Shown here: one piece after another, positions 34,530-42,692 of the stretch
Numbering within the stretch: the first letter of the stretch is position 1
How the letters are laid out: the number at the start of each line of letters is the position of its first letter
Source: Bacteroidota bacterium
GTDB taxonomy: Bacteria; Bacteroidota; Bacteroidia; Bacteroidales; Paludibacteraceae
Assembly (NCBI GenBank): GCA_030706455.1
Contig: JAUZOL010000001.1
Coordinates: 208,276-272,275 of the forward strand
Direction: 5' to 3'
DNA length: 64,000 nucleotides
Notes under the pieces: generated by a model
Database searches by the model: none
What the model was told of the DNA's origin: nothing
The model's input: the letters and a program-made list of their open reading frames with translations, nothing else
Program-made: the position numbers and the translations under genes

Positions 34530-35879
34530 TTAATAGCCAGGATTTTGAGTTACATCAGGGTCGGAAAGAATATCAGACCCCGGAATCGGGAAGAGCCACA
34601 AATTTGTATTGGTAACTCCTAGAACAGCACCCACTCTTTTTGTTCTCACAAGATCAAACCAACGGTGAGCTTCAAATGCAAACTCAATATTATTCTCATT
34701 TTCAATTGCCGTCAAAATATCAACCTGAGTTGTGGCCGTTGAATTTACCAAACCGGCGCGATTCCGTACAACATTAAGATCTGACAATGCTCCTGTAAGA
34801 TTATTTTGTTGTGCTCTGGCTTCAGTCCTTATAAGGTAAAGCTCCGCTATCCGAATTAAATAAAACGGATCGGCTCCGGCAGTTGAGTTATACAATACTC
34901 CATAGACATTAGGGCTTGTGCCGGCAACCAGAGTGCTTCGAGAGCCCCCTATCGTTGGATCTTTCACTTTGGTCACAAATGAGTCGGATGGCTTTAGCGT
35001 GTATTGCCCACCCAGATTACTCAAATACCAAAGATTCCAGAAACTATTTTTGTCATTCGTTGAAAATGTCAGTTCCAGAACAGATTCAGAGGTAAGATAG
35101 GGCGCGGTAAAGAACGCTTTATAAGGAGTAACCAAATTGTATTTTGTCGTTTCGGCTATCACCTGACTGGCATAGTTCTCGGCATCACTCCATTGTTGTC
35201 TGTAAAGGTGAAGGCGAGCTCGCAATGCCCGGACGGAAGCCTTTTGTGCGCGATTTCGCAGGTTGCTGTCGGACGCTGTCACGTCGGGTAATAACTGTTC
35301 GGCTTTGATCAAATCAGACAATACCTGATCGTAAGTTTGATCCAGCGTACTTCTTTTAACACCTTTCAGAGAAGCGATATCTTTCGTTGGTGTCAAACGA
35401 AGCTGCACGCCACCCCAACCACGGCCCAGGTCAAAATATCCAAGAGCACGAATGAAATAGGCCTCACCAAGAATTTTGTTTTTTTCAGTGGTTGTCAGTG
35501 CCGGATCGGAAACAGACGGCACCAATGAAATAATTGTATTTGCCGAGTTAATAGCCTGATATATTCCCTGATAAGCCGCAACAGTTACAACGTTATCGAC
35601 TGGAATAGAAATCTGATCTAACTGTAAATACTGGGATAATGATCCGTTAAACACAACATTGTCTGCCGTGATTGTACCTAAAGTTGTATAAGACGAATAG
35701 TAATTCTGCACCTCGTCGTAAGCGCCGATTATTGCTGCTCTGGCCGTTCCGGCATCTGTAATGGCAGTTTCAGCAGAAATATTGCCATTCGATTTTTCAT
35801 CGAAAAAGCTTCCACATGAATTCAATACAAGAGTAAGCGCTAATAGAGAGATTCCTATGAAATATCTTGTTTTTTTCAT
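34530..35879 (-). CDS. RagB/SusD family outer-membrane lipoprotein
   Basis: About 449 residues from the ATG at 35879 (MKKTRYFIGISLLALTLVLNSCGS, lipobox LNSC). A longer frame to 35912 would overlap susC and lacks a signal peptide. SusD blocks are GEAYFIRALGYFDLGRGWGGV and, at the C-terminus, IENENNIEFAFEAHRWFDLVRT and LFPIPGSDI...QNPGY. It is a close paralogue of the SusD at 49114-50487, sharing the same C-terminal architecture (VLGVTN...FPIP). It should bind the substrate of the adjacent SusC on the cell surface. With peptidases rather than glycosidases around it, the ligand is probably a peptide or amino-acid conjugate. Confidence 0.94.
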   Translation of the reverse strand: MKKTRYFIGISLLALTLVLNSCGSFFDEKSNGNISAETAITDAGTARAAIIGAYDEVQNYYSSYTTLGTITADNVVFNGSLSQYLQLDQISIPVDNVVTVAAYQGIYQAINSANTIISLVPSVSDPALTTTEKNKILGEAYFIRALGYFDLGRGWGGVQLRLTPTKDIASLKGVKRSTLDQTYDQVLSDLIKAEQLLPDVTASDSNLRNRAQKASVRALRARLHLYRQQWSDAENYASQVIAETTKYNLVTPYKAFFTAPYLTSESVLELTFSTNDKNSFWNLWYLSNLGGQYTLKPSDSFVTKVKDPTIGGSRSTLVAGTSPNVYGVLYNSTAGADPFYLIRIAELYLIRTEARAQQNNLTGALSDLNVVRNRAGLVNSTATTQVDILTAIENENNIEFAFEAHRWFDLVRTKRVGAVLGVTNTNLWLFPIPGSDILSDPDVTQNPGY

Positions 35880-35898
35880 ATCTGTATTTTTTTGAAAA

Positions 35899-38800
35899 TT
35901 AGAATGTAACATTAATTCCGGTAGTTATGGTTCGGGGTTGCGGTGCCGTTGCCCAGTCATAACCGGCAGTATTCTGATTACTACTTTGTGAACTTACTTC
36001 CGGATCTAATCCTCTGTATTTTGTAAGCGTAATCAGGTTTGTTCCTGAAACGTAAACTTTTACGTTACTGATTCCTGCTTTGCGGGTAATTGACTTCGGA
36101 AGATTGTACGACAACGAAGCGGATTTTAACCGGACGAATGAACCATTATCCAGATAGCGAGAACTCAGATTGGACACAACACCTCCGTAATTATTGGCAG
36201 AACCTCCATTAGTATTGGTATCTCCACTGTATGTAGTCAGTCGTGGAATATCAGTTATATCTCCTGCTTTTTGCCATCTTTCCAATTGTCGGTCTAAGAA
36301 ACCGATGTTCTTTTGCGTACCTCCATGTACCATGAAGAATTCGTTCATATTCATAATCTTATTCCCATGTACAAAAGAGACAAAGAGGTTTAGTTCAAAA
36401 TTTTTGTATGTAAGCGTATTGGTGAAACCTCCCGTAAAGTCAGGATTGGCATTTCCAACGACCTGACGGTCGGCAGATGTAATTTTACCATCTTTGTTTA
36501 CATCTTCATAAACAGCGTTTCCCGTTTTAGAATCGACATAAAGCTGCTTATAGAGATAAAAAGAATTTATCGCATAACCCTGTTTCAATATTGAAATATT
36601 TCGACCTGAAGCTCCCAGTGCAATGTCCGATGCCAATTTCTTAATCAGGTTTTTATTATGCGAAATATTGAAATCAGAAGTCCAACTAAAGTCTTTGGTG
36701 CTAATATTCACTGAATGAAAAGAAAATTCAAATCCTTTATTACTAACCGCACCATAATTCTGGGTGTAGGAGGCGAATCCTGAACTATATGTCACTGGAA
36801 CAGCCAGCAATAAGTCGTAGGTATATTTGTCGTAATAATCTAGGGATACAGACAATCTGTTTTTCAACACTGAAAATTCAGTCCCAAAATCTATTTGGCG
36901 TGTTGTTTCCCACGTTAAATTCGGATTGGCTAACTGAGAAGGTGCTGTTCCTGCCGTGCTCAGGTAACTGCCCGATCCTGACCAAAGTCCCTGAGAAGCG
37001 TAAGCGCCTATTCCACTCTGATTCCCCGACAAACCGATACTTCCTCTGAGTTTGAGTTCATCGAAAACTTTCAGCTTATTGACAAATTTTTCTTGGCTGG
37101 CATTCCACGTTACACCTCCTGAAGGAAAATACCCCCAGCGCTTATTACTACCGAATTTTGATGATCCATCTGCACGGATACTTCCGTCAATGGTATATTT
37201 ATTGTCGTACGTGTATGAAGCTTTGCTGAAAAATGAAGCCAGCTTGCTTTGTGATTTTGAAGAGGTTCCGGTTGTAGTCGCGGCGGTCGAGATAGCTGTA
37301 AGGTCATTAGTTGCAAATCCAGATCCGGTAGCACCTGTCGATTGATACAAGCTGGAATTTATCGTATTACCAACCAAGGCATTGATATAATGCTTCCCGT
37401 TTTTGCCAAACGACTTGATAAACGTAAGTACCTGTTCATTAGTGAGCACCTGATTTTTCGTGTCGTAAGATGATGCAGAACCATTGGTGGCAATACCGGC
37501 GCTGATCGAGGTATTGGAATAGTTATTTTCATACACATCATTATTGTCAAGACTCCAGCTGCTTCGCAATTTCAGATCAGGAGTTATCGCATAATCAGCA
37601 AAGATGTTACCGATGGCTCTTAACCCTACCGCATCATTGTTTAAGTTCTTAATAAGGGCAATATGGTTGTCGAAAGCACCATAACGGGCATAAGATCCGT
37701 CACTGTTATAGACGGGTAAATATGTTCTTACAAACAAGGCTGAATTGATGACTCCAACCGGGTTATTGTCGTTGCTACTGACATTGCGCCATGTCCGTGA
37801 CAAGTTTAAGCTAGTCCCTACCTTTATTTTATTTGTTATCTGATTATCATAATTCAAGCGACCTGAATAACGAGTGAATGCCGATGGCTTCACAATGGAC
37901 TGTTGATTTAAGTAGCCGAGTCCTATAAAATAGGTATCTTTATCACTTCCACCCTGAATCGACAGATCATAATTACTGGTATTTGCTGTCTTGAATACAT
38001 CTTTCAGCCTGTCATATGTTTTCAGCGTATCGGGTTGGGCTGAAATTAATGTAGCTGTGGAAGGATCTTTACCATTGTCAATGGCAGTATTCCTTGCCGA
38101 TTCATTTGCCAAAACAGCCGATTGTGGTCCATTCGTAAGAGAATATGATTTTGCAGCTTTTGACCATCCATGGGAGATCTGCAAATTAATTTTTGCCTTT
38201 GTGCTCTTTTTACCCCTTTTGGTAGTGACAATCACAACCCCATTAGCGCCTAACGAACCATAAATAGCTGTGGCATTCGCATCTTTAAGGATGGTAACAT
38301 TTTCAATGTCATCAGGATTAATATCCGCCAAGGGGTTAGACTGAGCCTGATTGCCCATGCCCGTTTTAATCAGGTTGTCGCTACTGATAAAAACTCCGTC
38401 AACGATATATAGCGGATCGACGCCTGCGTTGATTGAATTTGTACCACGAATTCTAAAAGTAATACTTCCGCCCGGCACTCCTGAATTGGATGTCACCTGA
38501 ACGCCCGTAGCCTTTCCCTGCAACAGTTCACTGAAACTGGAGGCGGCTGCATTATCCTTTAACACATTGGTGTTGAGAGTGGTTACCGCACCCGAAATGT
38601 ATTTTTTACTCTGCGTGCTGTAACCTGTTACAACAACTTCATCCAATCGATTGGAAAGATCGCTGAGTACAATTTCAACTGGCACATTTTCATAAAGATC
38701 AACTTCCTGATTTTTATATCCGATTGCTCTCACTTCTAATGTAACCGGGAATGATTGTTTTACCACAAATTTGAAATCACCATTTACATCTGTCACAGAG

Positions 38801-39003
38801 CCAGCCGTAGTGCCTTTAATAGTGACTGTTGCACCTATGATGGAAGCTTTTTTTTCGTCCAATATCTTGCCTTTTATTGTTGCCCCGTTTTGGGCAAAAG
38901 CGCCAAGAAAAGTTCCCGACAGGACACTTAAAAAAACATAAACACGCAAGTAGTTTCTGAGAAGTTGGATACAACTTCCCGGGAAATGGGATAATTTTGT
39001 CAT
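35899..39003 (-). CDS. SusC/RagA family TonB-linked outer-membrane protein
   Basis: A 1034-residue TonB-dependent transporter with a carboxypeptidase-regulatory-like domain (ATIKGKILDEKKASIIGATV), the plug motifs GKATGVQVTS, FRIRGTNSIN and LYIVDGVF, and the barrel ending in PRTITTGINVTF. It partners the SusD encoded 19 bp downstream. The start codon is preceded by about 20 nt and a conserved hairpin (39023-39067) shared with another susC leader. Together with the periplasmic-binding protein gene upstream and the M14 peptidase downstream it forms the core of an import operon. Confidence 0.95.
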   Translation of the reverse strand: MTKLSHFPGSCIQLLRNYLRVYVFLSVLSGTFLGAFAQNGATIKGKILDEKKASIIGATVTIKGTTAGSVTDVNGDFKFVVKQSFPVTLEVRAIGYKNQEVDLYENVPVEIVLSDLSNRLDEVVVTGYSTQSKKYISGAVTTLNTNVLKDNAAASSFSELLQGKATGVQVTSNSGVPGGSITFRIRGTNSINAGVDPLYIVDGVFISSDNLIKTGMGNQAQSNPLADINPDDIENVTILKDANATAIYGSLGANGVVIVTTKRGKKSTKAKINLQISHGWSKAAKSYSLTNGPQSAVLANESARNTAIDNGKDPSTATLISAQPDTLKTYDRLKDVFKTANTSNYDLSIQGGSDKDTYFIGLGYLNQQSIVKPSAFTRYSGRLNYDNQITNKIKVGTSLNLSRTWRNVSSNDNNPVGVINSALFVRTYLPVYNSDGSYARYGAFDNHIALIKNLNNDAVGLRAIGNIFADYAITPDLKLRSSWSLDNNDVYENNYSNTSISAGIATNGSASSYDTKNQVLTNEQVLTFIKSFGKNGKHYINALVGNTINSSLYQSTGATGSGFATNDLTAISTAATTTGTSSKSQSKLASFFSKASYTYDNKYTIDGSIRADGSSKFGSNKRWGYFPSGGVTWNASQEKFVNKLKVFDELKLRGSIGLSGNQSGIGAYASQGLWSGSGSYLSTAGTAPSQLANPNLTWETTRQIDFGTEFSVLKNRLSVSLDYYDKYTYDLLLAVPVTYSSGFASYTQNYGAVSNKGFEFSFHSVNISTKDFSWTSDFNISHNKNLIKKLASDIALGASGRNISILKQGYAINSFYLYKQLYVDSKTGNAVYEDVNKDGKITSADRQVVGNANPDFTGGFTNTLTYKNFELNLFVSFVHGNKIMNMNEFFMVHGGTQKNIGFLDRQLERWQKAGDITDIPRLTTYSGDTNTNGGSANNYGGVVSNLSSRYLDNGSFVRLKSASLSYNLPKSITRKAGISNVKVYVSGTNLITLTKYRGLDPEVSSQSSNQNTAGYDWATAPQPRTITTGINVTF

Positions 39004-39022
39004 AAATCTAATTTTTTAGGTT

Positions 39023-39067
39023 AAGTGTCTCCTCAAACCAATTGCAGACGGAAAAAGGGAGGCACTT
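39023..39067 (-). promoter_or_regulatory. Conserved susC leader hairpin (copy H3)
   Basis: On the minus strand the stem AAGTGCCTCCC / GAGGAGACACTT encloses a loop with TTCCGTCTGCAATTGG. It ends about 19 nt before the susC ATG. It resembles hairpins at 45787-45834 and 56235-56284, which share the loop core CCGTCGGCAA. This copy reads CCGTCTGCAA. Confidence 0.6.
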
Positions 39068-39083
39068 TTTTGTTGAAATAAGT

Positions 39084-40019
39084 TTATTGGATTGCAGTGA
39101 GCAATTTTTCTTCTGTCTGTGCTTTTTGAGCAGAAAGGGTAGATTCGTCGAGATTCAAAAAACCGGCTTCATGATTATAGCTTTGACCCGAAGTAATTAC
39201 CCACTTGAGGAAAGATCTTAAAATCTTATTATCTCTTTGTTCATTTGAAAGAGCTAACCCGAAATTCTGAACAGGAATACTTTCCACGCTGTTCTTTTCC
39301 AGCAAAGAAATGGCATTATCCAAGTCAAGAGAGTTCAAAACTTCTTTTTGTTGTGATTTGAGGCTGAGCGGCAAAAGTGCAATATCCGACCTTAATTTAC
39401 GACTTTGCAGGTCATACGCGTAGTTGATGCTGTTATAAGTCACGCCGGTAGTATCTTTTTTAATTGCATTGAGCAGATAGATATCATCACCCAATACTTT
39501 TTTACCTTTCAGATTTACCGGTTTGACTCCAAAATACCTAGCCAAAGCAATGGTGGTAGGCGCCTGGCTTTCTCTAGCATAAACGGTTGCTATATACTTG
39601 CTTTTGGCATCCTGTTGATCTTCCGAATATTCATCCGACTCATCAAAGAACAGCTTTTTCAATACTTTCTTTGACAATCCGCCTTTGCCAGCTTTGCTCA
39701 GAATCGGATTTTGTTTGTTGCTGACAGGAACCAAGGCATACCTCCCAACATAAAAGGCGGTTTGATTGGCCAACTGATCCGAGTCTGTCAGTTGATAAGC
39801 CACTACATTCAATCCCTGTGCATCAGGAATTTGTTTGGTATTAATTTTTATCTGTAACTGAGGATTCAATTTATTATATTCAGAAACCCATTTCTCAATA
39901 AGCGGAAAAGTAAATTTGGCACCTTTCAGATAAAACGATCTGTTTTCTTTTTCCTGCCCATAAACTGAAGCAGAAAGCAAGAGCACCAAAGCAAGAGATT
40001 TAATTACATTAGTTCTCAT
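39084..40019 (-). CDS. Periplasmic substrate-binding protein (PstS-like type 2 PBP)
   Basis: About 311 residues from the ATG at 40019, which gives a signal peptide (VIKSLALVLLLSASVYGQ). The frame extends to 40079 without a signal-like start. The fold is PstS-like: FYLKGAKFTFPLIEKWVSEYNKLNPQLQI resembles the beginning of phosphate-type binding proteins, followed by FGLALSNEQRDNKILRSFLKWV near the end. PstS proteins bind oxyanions, and related domains in Bacteroidota SusC loci have unknown ligands. The usual phosphate-contact TGSG loop is not visible. It is the first gene of the operon running to 27.4 kb and may hand over a small molecule or anion. No ABC transporter genes are nearby, so it is not a standard phosphate importer. 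Confidence 0.75.
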   Translation of the reverse strand: MRTNVIKSLALVLLLSASVYGQEKENRSFYLKGAKFTFPLIEKWVSEYNKLNPQLQIKINTKQIPDAQGLNVVAYQLTDSDQLANQTAFYVGRYALVPVSNKQNPILSKAGKGGLSKKVLKKLFFDESDEYSEDQQDAKSKYIATVYARESQAPTTIALARYFGVKPVNLKGKKVLGDDIYLLNAIKKDTTGVTYNSINYAYDLQSRKLRSDIALLPLSLKSQQKEVLNSLDLDNAISLLEKNSVESIPVQNFGLALSNEQRDNKILRSFLKWVITSGQSYNHEAGFLNLDESTLSAQKAQTEEKLLTAIQ

Positions 40020-40259
40020 AATCAATAATATATTAGTTATTTTAGTTAGCGCACGACAAAAAATAGTTTGCCACAACATTTGATAAAATCAAGAGAAAGG
40101 AATCTGGCGAAATGAATGCAATAAGCATTATCAAAGAGAGCTTTGTAAAAAAAAGACGAATAGATTCCCGGAACTTTCAACAAGGAGTCCCCTTGTAATT
40201 TTGTATATATAGAGTCAACAACATCTATACATGCACATTCGGATTATCATATTCATTCC

Positions 40260-40435
40260 CGGCATAAGTATATTGATTGGGGTTATACGAACTTACTTAC
40301 CTATTAGCTTTCTGAGTTGTAAAAATGACTGATACTGGATCAATCATAAAATTATGTTTTGCGATACAAAATTCACTAAACTTAATGATACCCAAATCCC
40401 TTCTGTATGGTATTTTCATAGCACATGTATGGTAT
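40260..40435 (-). repeat. Leader repeat L-C (paralogous to 56330-56507)
   Basis: On the minus strand, operator C and the sequence that follows share blocks with the region after operator D: TTTAGTGAATTTTGT, CGCAAAACATAA or CGTAAAACATAA, GCTAATAGGTAA and ATGATAATC. The two operons thus share a promoter and leader by duplication. The leader contains no open frame in common. Confidence 0.65.
40373..40435 (-). promoter_or_regulatory. Promoter with tandem operator C of the PBP-susCD-M14 operon
   Basis: The minus strand carries the 42-bp element 40435-40394 (first palindrome ATACCATACATGTGCTAT, second ATACCATACAGAAGGGAT, 4 bp between). After 21 bp comes a degenerate -7 box, GAATTTTG. It aligns gap-free with operator D at 56466, and the homology continues downstream for more than 100 nt (leader repeat). 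Confidence 0.75.
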
Positions 40436-40484
40436 ATTATATGTCCCATTTTAACACAATAGTTTAGAAGAAAACCCATTAGCC

Positions 40485-40537
40485 GGAATACAAAACAGCC
40501 GAAAAACACCATTGCATTTTTCGGCTGTTTTGTATCC
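40485..40537. terminator. Long hairpin terminator after the thioredoxin-like gene
   Basis: GGAATACAAAACAGCCGAAAAA (40485-40506) pairs with 40517-40537 over about 20 bp with one bulge. A-rich and T-rich flanks make it bidirectional. It ends the 41.1-55.9 kb operon and insulates promoter C. Confidence 0.85.
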
Positions 40538-40547
40538 TACCACTCAA

Positions 40548-41105
40548 TCAGGAAGATTTTCTGGCAAGTCCATCTATAACCTTCAGCATAGAGGAAAATT
40601 CCTCCTCATTGTAAAGTCGCGTCAGGAATACGATCCGTCCGTTTTGGTCAATAACAACATTGCGGGTTACTCCGCTTTTTTTGTTGGCAAACCGACCGAA
40701 AATGTCCGCTCCCAGATCAAGAGCCAACGGATATGTTATTTTCAGGTCGTCTTTGAATTTCACCACCTTATCGATCGGCTCATCCCTGTCAACACCGATC
40801 AACACCACGTTACGATCTTTGTATGGTTGCCACAGTTCGCTTTCCAGATGCGGCATTTCAGTACGGCACACTCTGCACCAACTGGCAGTAAACTGAAGAA
40901 CTACAATTTTACCTCTCAGGGCTTTCAGCGTTGTAGTTTCTCCGGAAGTCAGTACCAGTTTGAAGTCATCCGGTGCTACATCTCCCACATTAACAACATA
41001 ACCCCGGTTTTGTGTCGTATCGGGCTTGCTCAATGGAGCTGCATTTTGCGAAAAAACATGGACTGAAAGCAATATCATCAATCCCAGTATCAGTTTATTT
41101 TTCAT
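40548..41105 (-). CDS. TlpA/ResA-like thioredoxin-fold protein, secreted
   Basis: A 185-residue protein with an N-terminal signal sequence (LILGLMILLSVHVFSQ). The redoxin fold has the CxxC active site CRVC in VVLQFTASWCRVCRTEMPHLE, and GEVTTLKALRGKIV-like text precedes it, as in AhpC/TSA-TlpA proteins. It should catalyse thiol-disulfide exchange in the periplasm. It is the last gene of the operon, after the SusD-like and SusC genes. In a locus with cysteine-related genes, reduction of cystine or mixed disulfides is an attractive but unproven role. Confidence 0.9.
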   Translation of the reverse strand: MKNKLILGLMILLSVHVFSQNAAPLSKPDTTQNRGYVVNVGDVAPDDFKLVLTSGETTTLKALRGKIVVLQFTASWCRVCRTEMPHLESELWQPYKDRNVVLIGVDRDEPIDKVVKFKDDLKITYPLALDLGADIFGRFANKKSGVTRNVVIDQNGRIVFLTRLYNEEEFSSMLKVIDGLARKSS

Positions 41106-41140
41106 TGAATTAAAAAATTAAATTATTGTACAAATACTTT

Positions 41141-42670
41141 TTATTTTGATAGTTTCCAACCTGCATCGACAGCGGTAGCAGTTTCTCCGTATTTACCTTT
41201 TTCTCCCAGATAAGCTTTACCACCGAAAGTGTAGACTGTTTCGCCAACCAAATCAAGCTGCACTTGTGGAATTGGAAATTCGGTAGGCGTACCGCCAATC
41301 AACAGATTGTTCCGTCGCATAAAAGTGAAAGGAACAAAAGCTCCACCGGCTCCATCAATTTCAATTGCATACTCATAATGTAATGCATTCCTAACTGCGG
41401 TCTCATTAGCTGCCACGTCGGGCAAATTACCTATAAGCTTACGAGCGGCAGACGCGTCATTCAATTCAGCGGCAGCTCCTGTGTAATCACCCAACCATAG
41501 TTTCGATTCTGCTCTCAACAAACGCGTCTCTTCGGCTAAAAAATACGGATTGACAGCTCCGGCAACATTGAGCGTATTTTTGGTATTGTACCAACGAACC
41601 CTATAATAGTTGGTGAATAAACCCCGCCCTCTCGATTCCATAAATATTCCAAAGCTTGTAGTATAACCGAAGTATTTGTAGAACCGCTTATCGTTTGAGG
41701 TAATGGCAGGAAGGATTCCTGACGACGGATAATAGTTAGGGGTTTGCCCTGTGTTGTCGGCCAGATAGGGAATTTTTATATCCGGAGGAAGATAGCCCGA
41801 TCCGTCGGAATTTCGCTGTACAAGATAGGACAACAATTGGTTATAATATCCTCCGGATACGGTGGTTATAGTAAAATCAGTTGTAAAGCCCTTATTTGCA
41901 TACGCCAACACTTTGTTCCAGAGAGCGTTTCCCACCGTTATAGCTTCCGACTTATCTCTTGGCAATGAGGATAAAATACGTGCAGCCATCGAGTTGCCTA
42001 GCTTAATAAAATCAGACTTATTAATGGTGGTGCCAGTCAGAAAATCAAACGTCAGGCTCTTGGCTGTATCGGCAATGGCCAGCGATTTATCAATCAACGA
42101 AACACCATTCTGAATCAATTCTTTGTACGAGTTCGGAAAACCTTTAGTAGTAATATTGACGTTATCGACAATAATTCCCCTATCGAAGATGACGCCCAGG
42201 TAACCCTGAGAAACGCCTTTGGAATAATAGGCCGCTACCAAACAGTCGGTTGTACGATCCTTTCCGGATTTATCGTAGACCCGTTGTTTTTTATTCTCGA
42301 TAATATCTATTGTTTTTGTCGCATCAAGATTAGCCTGATAGAAATTTGAGTAAAATACAGTCCAGGCAATGGTTCCCCGATACGTCGAATTATTGGTCAG
42401 GCGCAAGCGCGGTTCATCTGCAAAATTCCACCAGGCACTGTTCATATTGGTATTGGTAGTTTGGTCTGCAAGCAAACTAAAATGAACACCCGACGTGCTG
42501 GTCGTCGTATTGAATGTATTTTGTATACTACTGGTTGTAAGCGAATAGCCCAAATATTTGATCTGTTCAATAGCCTCTTCATTGGTCAGGGTAGTCGGAT
42601 CATCAAAATTGGTAGCACCGCACGAAAACAGAATCAGAGTAAGAAAAACTCCATATATATATTTAATCAT
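41141..42670 (-). CDS. SusD/RagB-like outer-membrane lipoprotein (divergent group)
   Basis: A 509-residue lipoprotein (MIKYIYGVFLTLILFSCGAT, lipobox LFSC). Its repeats and C-terminal region are of the more distant SusD-like type (PYFLAEETRLLRAESKLWLGDYTGAAAELND, RNALHYEYAIEIDGAGG). The usual HRWFDLVR block is replaced by FVPFTFMRRNNLL. It directly follows its SusC, 22 bp downstream. It should be the surface binding partner of that transporter. The ligand is unknown, and the pair has diverged from the other two pairs in the peptide-related region. Confidence 0.87.
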   Translation of the reverse strand: MIKYIYGVFLTLILFSCGATNFDDPTTLTNEEAIEQIKYLGYSLTTSSIQNTFNTTTSTSGVHFSLLADQTTNTNMNSAWWNFADEPRLRLTNNSTYRGTIAWTVFYSNFYQANLDATKTIDIIENKKQRVYDKSGKDRTTDCLVAAYYSKGVSQGYLGVIFDRGIIVDNVNITTKGFPNSYKELIQNGVSLIDKSLAIADTAKSLTFDFLTGTTINKSDFIKLGNSMAARILSSLPRDKSEAITVGNALWNKVLAYANKGFTTDFTITTVSGGYYNQLLSYLVQRNSDGSGYLPPDIKIPYLADNTGQTPNYYPSSGILPAITSNDKRFYKYFGYTTSFGIFMESRGRGLFTNYYRVRWYNTKNTLNVAGAVNPYFLAEETRLLRAESKLWLGDYTGAAAELNDASAARKLIGNLPDVAANETAVRNALHYEYAIEIDGAGGAFVPFTFMRRNNLLIGGTPTEFPIPQVQLDLVGETVYTFGGKAYLGEKGKYGETATAVDAGWKLSK

Positions 42671-42692
42671 ACGAATGATAATTTAGTGTGAA

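Larger units (their letters stand above)
40020..40547. other. Intergenic region between the two import operons
   Basis: This roughly 530-bp region has no gene. From right to left it holds the terminator at 40485-40537, promoter and operator C, the leader repeat, and a small hairpin CAAGG/CCTTG near 40183-40197. No further structure is evident. Confidence 0.6.

Noticed and set aside
39023..39067. Leader hairpin H3 read as a plus-strand rho-independent terminator
   Set aside because: A T run follows it on the plus strand, but no plus-strand gene is upstream. The conserved loop and fixed distance to susC starts fit a leader element better.
39084..40019. Standard phosphate ABC importer subunit (PstS)
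   Set aside because: No pstCAB genes nearby and no clear phosphate-contact loop. Only the fold can be claimed.
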